Source: an uncultured Nitrospirota bacterium
GTDB lineage: Bacteria; Nitrospinota; Nitrospinia; SZUA-224
Length of the DNA stretch: 6,367 nucleotides
Direction: 5' to 3'
NCBI GenBank assembly: GCA_913009285.1
Contig: CAJVYE010000067.1
Span: forward strand, 1 to 6,367
This document shows, one piece after another, positions 1-5,726 of this stretch. The notes below the pieces were generated by a model, which saw only the letters and a list, made by a program, of their open reading frames with translations, was not told the origin of the DNA and did no database searches. Position 1 is the stretch's first letter; every line of letters starts with the position of its first letter. The position numbers and the translations under genes are program-made.

Positions 1-19
1 GTAGGAGTTTGCAGGAAAT

Positions 20-598
20 ATGCTTTACCATCCATGTCTTGGGTGTCACAATATGTACTTTGGGACTACGACCCATTACACCTCGCAGATCATATCTGCT
101 GTTCCCATGGCAATAGAAGGTGGATTAGAACTGCCATTGGTATGGAACTGTGGAGGGTATGAATCCATTGAGATTATAAAACTACTCGATGGAATCGTGG
201 ATATCTATATGCCGGATGTAAAGTACAGCGAGAGTGAGCCAGCAGGGAAGTATTCTGATGCCCCTGATTATCCATCTGTTATATTCCCTGTACTTAAGGA
301 GATGCACCGGCAAGTTGGAGATCTTGAAGTGGATAGTATGGGGATAGCGCATCAAGGGTTACTGGTACGTCACTTGATTATGCCCTATGATCTTGCAGGG
401 ACAAAGAAAATTGTAGAATTTATATCCAGGGAGTTATCTCCTGAGACGTATATAAATATAATGGATCAATATCGCCCCTGTTATAAGGCATCTGATTATC
501 CAGAATTGAACAGAAGGATTACGATCAGAGAATATGAAGAGGCTGTAATAATGGCAGAGAGGGCTGGTCTTAAAAGGGGATTTGGGAGAAGAAAGTGA
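20..598 (+). CDS. Radical SAM protein, PflX/COG1313 family (PFL-activase homologue), 5'-truncated
   Basis: This is the C-terminal part of an iron-sulfur radical SAM protein of the PflX type, related to pyruvate formate-lyase activating enzymes; the substrate of this subfamily is not established. Family landmarks are readable in order: LGCHN followed by a THY segment, LVWNCGGYES, LLDGIVDIYMPDVKY, APDYPSV, EMHRQVGDL, GLLVRHLIMP, NIMDQYRPCYKA, YPELNRRIT and a final AGLKRGF. The cluster-binding CxxxCxxC motif lies earlier in this family and is absent here, so the fragment alone cannot be active. The first ATG is at 20, but the preceding codons (5-19, EFAGN) also look like family sequence (E-E/L-A..ML), so 20 is not the true start. 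An in-frame TAG at 2-4 precedes them; it may be a contig-edge error (GAG to TAG would give EEFAG) or a real nonsense mutation. The stop at 596-598 faces the end of pilQ with 7 nt between. Confidence 0.85.
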   Translation: MLYHPCLGCHNMYFGTTTHYTSQIISAVPMAIEGGLELPLVWNCGGYESIEIIKLLDGIVDIYMPDVKYSESEPAGKYSDAPDYPSVIFPVLKEMHRQVGDLEVDSMGIAHQGLLVRHLIMPYDLAGTKKIVEFISRELSPETYINIMDQYRPCYKASDYPELNRRITIREYEEAVIMAERAGLKRGFGRRK

Positions 599-605
599 AA
601 AAGAT

Positions 606-2015
606 CTACTTCATACTTACCTGTGGAATTATATCTCTTCCTGATGTTAATGTATCTGAGGGCGATTTTATAATATTAGTGGTGATCAGTACAATGATCT
701 CAGATTTACTTGTGCTGTCTGTTGTATGTCTGAATAATACACCCAGGACCGGAATACGTCCCAGCAGAGAGATAGATGATTTTGTATTCTCTTTCCGTTT
801 CCTAATCAGTCCGGCTATGAAGATGGTATCTCCATCCTTGGCAAGGAGCTCTGTGGTCACCTCAGTGGTGGTCTTTCCTGGTTTACCTCCTGTAAACTTT
901 GCACCGCTTACCTCTGGGTGAATCTTCATGGTTATATTGCCATCATCCATTACATTAGGTGTCAGGACCAATTTGGTGCCGATATTATAAAACTTGATGC
1001 TCTCCTGTGTTACCCCTTGTGATACCGTAATTTCGGAATATCCTAATTCTTCGCCGATATTGATAGTTGCCTCTTTATTATCGAGTACTAATATCTTTGG
1101 TGTAGCCAGGGTATTCAACCTCCCCTCATCCGTAAGGTTGTTTAGAAAGATTTTAAGATCATTACCCATAACGCCGAAGAAGAGCCCAGGCATTCCGGTA
1201 TCAAAGAGTTTGGTGAGATCTCCGGATTCTTTGGTAAGTAGATTGGTAGGGCTGCTCTGGAGAGTGGTAGGGGCGTTTTCGATTTCAAAGGCAGTATTCC
1301 AATCGATCCCCAGGGAGGAGTCATCAGTTAGGGTTATCTCCAGTATCTTTGCCTCTATCAGCACCTGTTTGGGAGGTCTGTCCAGTTTCTTGAGCAGCTT
1401 CCTGATCTGTTTTATAGCCTCGGTTTTATCTTCGATGATCAATGTCTTTTCCGGTTTATAAAGCAATACCTTTTCAGGGGCTGATACCATGTTTTTTATA
1501 ATCTTGTATGTCTCGTCCAGATCAGCATAATTTAATCTTATTGTCGCTACCTCTACCCCTGCAAGTGGTCCCTTTTTTCTTATCACTTTCTCTTCTTTTG
1601 TGATAAAGATGATGTTATCTTGGGTGGTGTATGAAAAACCGCTGATCCTAATAATGGCATCCAGGGCCTCTTTTACAGATACATTATACAGGGTCAGCGA
1701 TATATTTCCTGATACCTCCTTGCCTATTACCATGTTAAGCCTCTTTTGTATTGCAAGGGCCTTAAGTACATCACGAATATCTGCCTCATTGATATTTACA
1801 TCAAGGATATCTTCTCCTTCAAATTTGAAGATCCTTTTTCCGGCCTCTTCCATACTACTCAGAGGTCGTTCTTCTGAAAATCCCCCCTTATCCCCCCCTT
1901 TATCAAAGGAGGGGTAGGGGGAGATTAGTCTTTCTTCTGAGCTAGTGTAAAGAGGTAGAAAAGATGATACCCCTAAAATGATAAGAATTATTAGTATCTT
2001 ACTGTAAGGTCTCAT
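606..2015 (-). CDS. pilQ: Type IV pilus secretin PilQ (short form, no AMIN domains)
   Basis: Outer-membrane secretin through which the pilus emerges, 469 aa. Residues 1 to about 24 are a signal peptide (basic start, ILIILIILGV core). Residues about 64-140 are an STN/N0 domain (DVNINEADIRDVLKALA...), about 153-212 an N1 module ending KKLDRPPKQV, and about 215-450 the secretin core (VLIEAKILEI, LATPKILVLDNKEA, GTKLVLTPNV, DGDTIFIAGLI, SLLGRIPVLGVLF, LITTNII). Many PilQ proteins exceed 600 aa because of N-terminal AMIN domains, which are missing here. Residues 29-49 are an inserted palindromic-element peptide (see repeat 1869-1940). The ATG at 2013-2015 overlaps the end of the upstream pilP by 17 nt and has a weak purine-rich AAGGGAAAG ribosome site. 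It is the last gene of pilMNOPQ, and that context separates it from type II secretion GspD and MshL. Confidence 0.93.
   Translation of the reverse strand: MRPYSKILIILIILGVSSFLPLYTSSEERLISPYPSFDKGGDKGGFSEERPLSSMEEAGKRIFKFEGEDILDVNINEADIRDVLKALAIQKRLNMVIGKEVSGNISLTLYNVSVKEALDAIIRISGFSYTTQDNIIFITKEEKVIRKKGPLAGVEVATIRLNYADLDETYKIIKNMVSAPEKVLLYKPEKTLIIEDKTEAIKQIRKLLKKLDRPPKQVLIEAKILEITLTDDSSLGIDWNTAFEIENAPTTLQSSPTNLLTKESGDLTKLFDTGMPGLFFGVMGNDLKIFLNNLTDEGRLNTLATPKILVLDNKEATINIGEELGYSEITVSQGVTQESIKFYNIGTKLVLTPNVMDDGNITMKIHPEVSGAKFTGGKPGKTTTEVTTELLAKDGDTIFIAGLIRKRKENTKSSISLLGRIPVLGVLFRHTTDSTSKSEIIVLITTNIIKSPSDTLTSGRDIIPQVSMK
1869..1940. repeat. Palindromic element inserted in-frame in pilQ, with 9-bp direct repeats
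   Basis: C-runs at 1882-1887 and 1892-1898 face G-runs at 1908-1920, around a centre CCTTTATCAAAGG (1897-1909), forming an imperfect nested palindrome. It is flanked by identical 9-mers TTCTTCTGA at 1869-1877 and 1932-1940. Their spacing is 63 bp, exactly 21 codons, so pilQ stays open. In the protein the 9-mers read SEE at residues 26-28 and 47-49, each followed by Arg. The arms and edges resemble the intergenic palindrome at 2551-2628, with CTGAAAATCCCCC on the left and ATTAG after the right G-run in both. A target-site duplication from insertion is the simplest reading. Confidence 0.8.
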
Positions 2016-2538
2016 TGTCTTTCCCTTTCATATTTAAAGAGACTCGCTTTTTGCCATTACTTAAGAAAATAACCCCGTCTTTTATGTCTACAACCTTAAA
2101 TCCCATGATATATTCCCCTATTCCTACTATCTTGTTGTTGATTATTGCGATGGGTTTTTTATTGTTGATAATAGTAGCCTTCAATTTAAGTTTCTTTATT
2201 GCATTCTCTATTCTATTATCCTCATTTTCCTCCCCTTTTTTTGATAAGGTTTCTTTTTTATGTAGCGAGATGGTCGGAAAGAATAGATCCTTCTTTAAGG
2301 AGGACTTTATATGCTTCTGGACATCCTTCTTTTGGGTCTCCTGGTTGCTTGCTGTTAATAGTTTGTTCATATCCTTTAAGATTAGATCAGGATGCTGTTC
2401 TGGTGTCCTGCCAGATTTGACCAGGGAAGTGGGGGCTACTCTGGTCTTTTTTTCCCACAAGAATCTGTATGTAAGTATAATAATCAGTACAACAGCCAGT
2501 CCAAGCATGATGTATATTTTGATTTTTGATTTATTCAT
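1999..2538 (-). CDS. pilP: PilP-like type IV pilus assembly protein (membrane-anchored, GspC-like)
   Basis: Periplasmic linker between the PilN/PilO inner-membrane pair and the PilQ secretin, 179 aa. Residues 8-27 are a single membrane helix (IYIMLGLAVVLIIILTYRFL), followed by a long polar, Lys-rich linker (about 30-112). Residues about 115-170 form a compact beta domain with the PilP/GspC homology-region pattern (LKATIINN, PIAIINNKIVGIGE, GFKVVDIKDGVIFLSNGKKRV). Classical PilP is a lipoprotein, but this sequence has no cysteine at all and uses a helix anchor as GspC does. It is assigned mainly by position between pilO and pilQ plus the C-terminal domain. The ATG at 2536-2538 is set by AGGTG (2543-2547) 4 nt upstream, which abuts the palindrome at 2551-2628. 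Its end overlaps pilQ by 17 nt, suggesting translational coupling. Confidence 0.8.
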   Translation of the reverse strand: MNKSKIKIYIMLGLAVVLIIILTYRFLWEKKTRVAPTSLVKSGRTPEQHPDLILKDMNKLLTASNQETQKKDVQKHIKSSLKKDLFFPTISLHKKETLSKKGEENEDNRIENAIKKLKLKATIINNKKPIAIINNKIVGIGEYIMGFKVVDIKDGVIFLSNGKKRVSLNMKGKDNETLQ

Positions 2539-2550
2539 CTTTCACCTGAA

Positions 2551-2628
2551 AATCCCCCGCAACCCCCCTTTTCCAAAGGGGGGAATTTGTTTTTCCCCCC
2601 TTTATTAAAGGGGGGTTAGGGGGGATTA
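2551..2628. repeat. Compound C/G-run palindrome between pilO and pilP
   Basis: Two perfect hairpins lie side by side. The first has 9-bp arms at 2563-2571 and 2575-2583 (CCCCCCTTT / AAAGGGGGG, 3-nt loop). The second has identical arms at 2595-2603 and 2607-2615 with loop ATT. Outer arms AATCCCCC (2551-2558) and GGGGGGATT (2619-2627) can pair around both, so this may be two copies or a nested element. Its right edge contains the pilO stop codon (TAA, 2626-2628) and its left edge is 3 nt from the pilP ribosome site. It fills the whole pilO-pilP gap. Confidence 0.85.
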
Positions 2629-3147
2629 GATTGCTGCAAATATTGACAAATGCATCTTTGTTTTCATTATCCCAGTTAATGAGGGTTTATTAATTGTTAT
2701 CTCTTCTATTCTTATAACACGGTTGGCGTTCTCTATCTGATAAAGGAATTTGTAAAGGTTCTTGAATCTGGCCTCGACAGTTATATTCACAGGGATTTTT
2801 GAATAGATAGACCCCTTTTCTGGTTTGTTAGGGATTATTGACATCAGTTTTACTTTGTTATACTCTGCAATTTTGTTTATATTCTTAAGAAAGGCAGGTA
2901 TATCCTCCTTTCCCGGGAGTCTCTTTTCGAATTCTTTTAATTTTTTTCGTATATGAGTTGTCTCTTCTTTAATAGTTTCCAGGCCGATATTGACTTCCTC
3001 TGCAAGTTTGAGTTTGTTCTTCAGTTTCTCCTCTTTTACCTTCAAGGCTGTCATTTTTACCCTCTCTCTGTTAAAAAAGGAGGTATAAGAGACCAATAGC
3101 AAAAATATTATGGATACAACTGCAATAATGTCTATCTTCCGAATCAT
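2626..3147 (-). CDS. pilO: Type IV pilus inner-membrane protein PilO
   Basis: Bitopic inner-membrane protein that pairs with PilN in the pilus alignment subcomplex, 173 aa. Residues 7-25 are the membrane helix (IIAVVSIIFLLLVSYTSFF). Residues about 30-75 are a charged heptad-like coiled coil rich in K and E. Then comes the PilO signature RLPGKEDIPAFLKNI with an alpha/beta domain to the C-terminus (VKLMSIIP, IPVNITVEARFKNLYKFLYQIEN, VIRIEEITI). Length and layout match small PilO proteins. The ATG at 3145-3147 has purine-rich AGAGGAAAGAG upstream, with GAGG (3158-3161) 10 nt away. The stop codon lies inside the flanking palindrome, so the terminal residues could have been altered when it arrived. 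Strong hairpins sit on both sides of this gene. Confidence 0.9.
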   Translation of the reverse strand: MIRKIDIIAVVSIIFLLLVSYTSFFNRERVKMTALKVKEEKLKNKLKLAEEVNIGLETIKEETTHIRKKLKEFEKRLPGKEDIPAFLKNINKIAEYNKVKLMSIIPNKPEKGSIYSKIPVNITVEARFKNLYKFLYQIENANRVIRIEEITINKPSLTGIMKTKMHLSIFAAI

Positions 3148-3176
3148 TTTTCTCTTTCCTCTGAAAATACTCAGTT

Positions 3177-3245
3177 AAAACCACAAAGGCACAAAGAGCA
3201 CAAAGAGAATTGACTTTTTTGTGCTCTTTGTGCCTTTGTGGTTTT
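3177..3245. repeat. Perfect 28-bp inverted repeat between pilN and pilO
   Basis: The left arm 3177-3204 begins AAAACCACAAAGGCAC and the right arm 3218-3245 is its exact reverse complement, with a 13-nt spacer (3205-3217). The left side is itself repetitive, with CACAAAG units at 3182, 3190 and 3199. It occupies most of the 119-nt gap 3148-3266 and would form a very stable RNA hairpin in the operon transcript. It is unlike the C/G-run palindromes here, so it is a second repeat family, probably a short non-autonomous mobile element. No ORF lies in it. Either side has only 4-5 T after the stem, so it is not a canonical terminator. Confidence 0.9.
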
Positions 3246-3266
3246 TCATTCTCCCTATATCGTAAA

Positions 3267-3950
3267 TCAAAAAATCACCTCAATCTCAAAATCCACTGTA
3301 ACCGGATTTTTGTTGTCATTAAGTATGGATCGATTCAACCTTACCTTTGGAAAATATATTGATTCTGTCAGCTCTGACAGGAAGTCAGCCAGGTCATTGT
3401 TTGATAATGCCGTACCTTGTATCTTCAGCATAGGTTTTTTGTTCGTCTCAATATTATTTACATCTTTTCTTCCATTTTTCGGCTTATTCTTCTTTACTAC
3501 GAAGTAACCTGTCTCCACAAATTCATCTCTTTCTGATCTATTTACTTGTGAGGCACCTTTTATAAAGGAAGAATTCTCCTCCCATTTTAGCCCTGTAAGC
3601 CACATATTATTACTTATCCTCTTTTCTAACTCTGAGAATATAGCGCTGACCGATCTCTTATCTATGAGGAGATTAATCCTTCTTTTCATTCCGATCAATC
3701 TGTTCATCTCTATCTTGAGTGTCTTCAACCTATTTATCTTTTCCTCTGTCTCTTTGTTCTGTGCGCTTAAAGTAGCGATCTTCATTTCATAACTGATTAC
3801 CTCCTTTTTCAGAAAGGAAAATCCAATGGCTGTAAGAAGCGCGGCCACCATGGCGATACAGAGCCACATATATATACGACTTATTATCTGACCTCTTAAT
3901 ATTATATCAAAAGGTATTAAGTTTACTTCCTTTACCCTTGTTGCTTCCAT
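3267..3950 (-). CDS. pilN: Type IV pilus inner-membrane protein PilN
   Basis: Inner-membrane partner of PilO whose cytoplasmic tail recruits PilM, 227 aa. The tail carries the conserved VNLIPFD motif at residues 9-15, the segment that binds PilM in studied systems. Residues about 26-47 are the membrane helix (IYMWLCIAMVAALLTAIGFSFL), about 50-95 a coiled coil, and about 105-227 the periplasmic domain (ISNNMWLTGLKW, then LKIQGTALSNNDLADFLSEL and VTVDFEIEVIF). A Lys/Asn-rich stretch around residues 150-172 may be a flexible loop. The ATG at 3948-3950 has GAGG (3957-3960) 6 nt upstream, inside the end of pilM; the genes overlap by 19 nt, so coupled translation is likely. Confidence 0.92.
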   Translation of the reverse strand: MEATRVKEVNLIPFDIILRGQIISRIYMWLCIAMVAALLTAIGFSFLKKEVISYEMKIATLSAQNKETEEKINRLKTLKIEMNRLIGMKRRINLLIDKRSVSAIFSELEKRISNNMWLTGLKWEENSSFIKGASQVNRSERDEFVETGYFVVKKNKPKNGRKDVNNIETNKKPMLKIQGTALSNNDLADFLSELTESIYFPKVRLNRSILNDNKNPVTVDFEIEVIF

Positions 3951-5080
3951 CTTATTCCTCTCAATGCAAGTCCGAGTGTGACGCTGAAATGGGGTGCCTT
4001 TCCTCTTAATGAACTCTCTCCATTTAAAAATGGTGTTAGAGGATTTACTATACTCGTTGTAATACCTGTTGTATATTCTATATGCCTCTCCATATTTTTG
4101 ATGTAGAATCCATTGCCTATCAGATATGTGGTGTCTATTGTAATACCCTGCATCTCTGATGAAAAGTAGATCATGACCTTTTTTATCTCCTGATCCAGCT
4201 CCTCTAGTTGAGGTGATACGATCTCGTATACTGTATTTGCGATCCTGTTCATCCGCTCCATCCTCTCATCACCCTTTTCCTGTGCCTTTTCAAAAACGGT
4301 TGGATTTAATCCTACCTTATAAAGGAGCTCTTTGGCCCTACTACGTTCCAGGCTGAGGTTGTTTATTAATAAACCGATCATATTTTCTATCCCCCACTGT
4401 ATGTTTCTCTCAAGGAGGATATCATTGCCACACAAGATAGTGATAGAGGTATCAAGGTCTTTCATGTTAATGACCATGATCCTCTTTTCTTTCTCCTTGT
4501 CGTTTTCCTTATCCGGTCTTGACTTTGGTGGCATGGAGGCAGTGTGTAAATATCTCATGGCCCTGACCACAGCACAGGCGCTTATGTCGATCGCCTTTAG
4601 TCTCAATCCTGCCCCCTTTATGATCGATATATGGCTGTATACATCCTCCCTTTTGCTTGATATCAAAAGTGATTTCTGCTTCCCATTTCTCCTCTGACCA
4701 TTCTGGCCAATGGGTACATAGTCAATGACAGCCTCATCTATTCCGTAAGATAGATGTGCCTTTGCCTCTTTGATAATTGACTCTTCCTCGCTCTCTCCTT
4801 CAGATGGTGCAACTTTGACAGGGATTATGTCTAGCTTTGAGGCTGCCATGACCGATACTACAGTCTTTCCATGAAAAGAAGATTCCTTTAACATTTCTCT
4901 AATAGTATCGATGATTCCGTTCTCTTCTCCTTCATTATCTCCTACACCAACAGGAGGGAGATCCCTCACGACCATGTCCTGTATTCTCCATCCTTCAGAG
5001 GTCCCTCTTAACTGGAGCAGTTTTATGGATGTTAGATCGATCTCCAGCGCTATTGGAGAATATGTTGTCATTTTGAGCAT
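3932..5080 (-). CDS. pilM: Type IV pilus assembly protein PilM (actin-like fold, degenerate nucleotide site)
   Basis: Cytoplasmic actin-like protein that binds the PilN tail and couples the alignment complex to the pilus motor, 382 aa, slightly longer than usual. The N-terminus has ALEIDLTSIKLLQL (residues 11-24) where typical PilM has a DIGSSSIK-like phosphate loop. The second phosphate region reads MVINMKDLDTSITIL instead of an LVDIGA-type motif, and the adenosine region is TYLIGNGF instead of the usual GGG-type motif. The central LEELDQEIKKVMIYFSSEM helix is typical of the family. Charged low-complexity (RPDKENDKEKEKR) marks a loop near residues 189-200. The ATG at 5078-5080 is preferred over the one at 5069-5071 because GAGG (5090-5093) is 9 nt upstream. 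The 49-nt gap to the preceding gene suggests one operon. Confidence 0.88.
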   Translation of the reverse strand: MLKMTTYSPIALEIDLTSIKLLQLRGTSEGWRIQDMVVRDLPPVGVGDNEGEENGIIDTIREMLKESSFHGKTVVSVMAASKLDIIPVKVAPSEGESEEESIIKEAKAHLSYGIDEAVIDYVPIGQNGQRRNGKQKSLLISSKREDVYSHISIIKGAGLRLKAIDISACAVVRAMRYLHTASMPPKSRPDKENDKEKEKRIMVINMKDLDTSITILCGNDILLERNIQWGIENMIGLLINNLSLERSRAKELLYKVGLNPTVFEKAQEKGDERMERMNRIANTVYEIVSPQLEELDQEIKKVMIYFSSEMQGITIDTTYLIGNGFYIKNMERHIEYTTGITTSIVNPLTPFLNGESSLRGKAPHFSVTLGLALRGIRWKQQG

Positions 5081-5129
5081 CTATTAAATCCTCGTTAACT
5101 GCTTGAAAATAGGTCTTCTTTCTTGTCAC
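5081..5129 (-). promoter_or_regulatory. Short gap carrying the pilM ribosome binding site
   Basis: This 49-nt stretch separates the stop of the PilX/DNRLRE gene (TAG, 5130-5132) from the pilM start. It contains GAGG at 5090-5093, 9 nt from the ATG. I see no convincing promoter or terminator hairpin, which is consistent with read-through from the upstream gene into pilM. Confidence 0.5.
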
Positions 5130-5726
5130 CTACGGGATAGTGTAATATATAGTAATCTTAGGGCTATAGTTTGTGTCTGCGTATTCTGTTGAGTAAAATA
5201 TTCCGTCAAGGGATGAGCTTGCTTCATCGGATGCCTTCAGTAATATACCGTAGTAGGAGCTAGGATCATCCAGCCATCCCTGTGCCAGCGTTGAAGGGAG
5301 GTTCCAGCTATACCAGCTGAAGTCGCCTGATGTTATGGTTGTGGTGGCCTCCACTGTCGGATCATAATCCCCTCCGTCAGTTGACCAGCCCGGGCCTGTG
5401 CCGTCTGGCCTTAACCATGTTGCGCCATCGGGGTTGCCACTGCCATTCATTGTTCCCTCCAACCATGAACGTGTAAGCTTGTTGATATTGACATCGATCT
5501 GACCGCTCCCGGAGTTGTCATACATGTAAAGTTCCATAACTGCCCCTTGGATGATGGCGCCGGCAGGCATTACAGTCAGGTCAAACTTTATTAGCCCCCT
5601 ATAGAGACCTGAATCCGCACCAATATATATACTTGTCGACCCGCCATAATTTTTTGAAGAATTTGTATTTGTAATATATACATCTTTCTCAGCGAGAATA
5701 ACTATTTTTAAATTCGCCCCCCCCCC
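5130..5726 (-). CDS. DNRLRE-type beta domain, downstream part of a frameshifted PilX-like gene
   Basis: This frame is open from the poly-G tract to the stop at 5130-5132 (198 codons) but has no ATG until 5568-5570. The 52 codons before that ATG hold the start of the domain, so it cannot be an independent gene starting at 5570. The motifs fit the DNRLRE (disaggregatase-related) family of extracellular beta domains: DVYITNT and NYGG, RGLIKFDL, PAGAIIQGAVMELYMY, LTRSWLEGT, WLRPDG, and a C-terminal YSPKITIYYT strand. Such domains occur in secreted and surface proteins, often as stalk or adhesive modules; the function here is unknown. Removing one G from the tract fuses it to the PilX-like part as one 337-aa protein (domain about residues 145-337). 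Confidence is high for the fusion, moderate for the domain name, and low for any binding role. Confidence 0.82.
   Translation of the reverse strand, partial: GGGANLKIVILAEKDVYITNTNSSKNYGGSTSIYIGADSGLYRGLIKFDLTVMPAGAIIQGAVMELYMYDNSGSGQIDVNINKLTRSWLEGTMNGSGNPDGATWLRPDGTGPGWSTDGGDYDPTVEATTTITSGDFSWYSWNLPSTLAQGWLDDPSSYYGILLKASDEASSSLDGIFYSTEYADTNYSPKITIYYTIP

Noticed and set aside
595..921. Plus-strand ORF of 108 codons opposite the end of pilQ, and similar plus-strand ORFs at 994-1461, 1600-1917, 2015-2608, 3238-3507, 4332-4697 and 5861-6088
   Set aside because: Each lies antisense to a pil gene with clear family motifs, has no recognisable protein pattern, and shows the Ser/Phe/Leu-rich composition expected of the complement of coding DNA.
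1142..1324. 60-codon minus-strand ORF inside pilQ in another frame
   Set aside because: It overlaps the secretin core, which is intact in its own frame; no motif or ribosome site supports it.
3182..3208. CRISPR-like array of CACAAAG units (also considered for the 7-bp repeats at 6091-6118)
   Set aside because: Units are 7-9 bp with no spacers of CRISPR size, and no cas genes are present.
3177..3245. Rho-independent terminator splitting the operon after pilN
   Set aside because: The stem is far longer than usual, AT-rich, symmetric, and followed by only four T before A residues; it fits a repeat element better.
606..5080. Type II secretion cluster (gspC/D/L/M) instead of a pilus operon
   Set aside because: Separate PilM and PilN with a VNLIP tail, the gene order M-N-O-P-Q, and a PilX-like neighbour fit type IV pili; no gspE/F/G-type genes are visible here.
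5130..5570. Independent 146-aa gene starting at the ATG 5568-5570
   Set aside because: The same frame carries domain motifs (NYGG, RGLIKFDL) upstream of this ATG, and there is no good ribosome site; it is the tail of the frameshifted gene.
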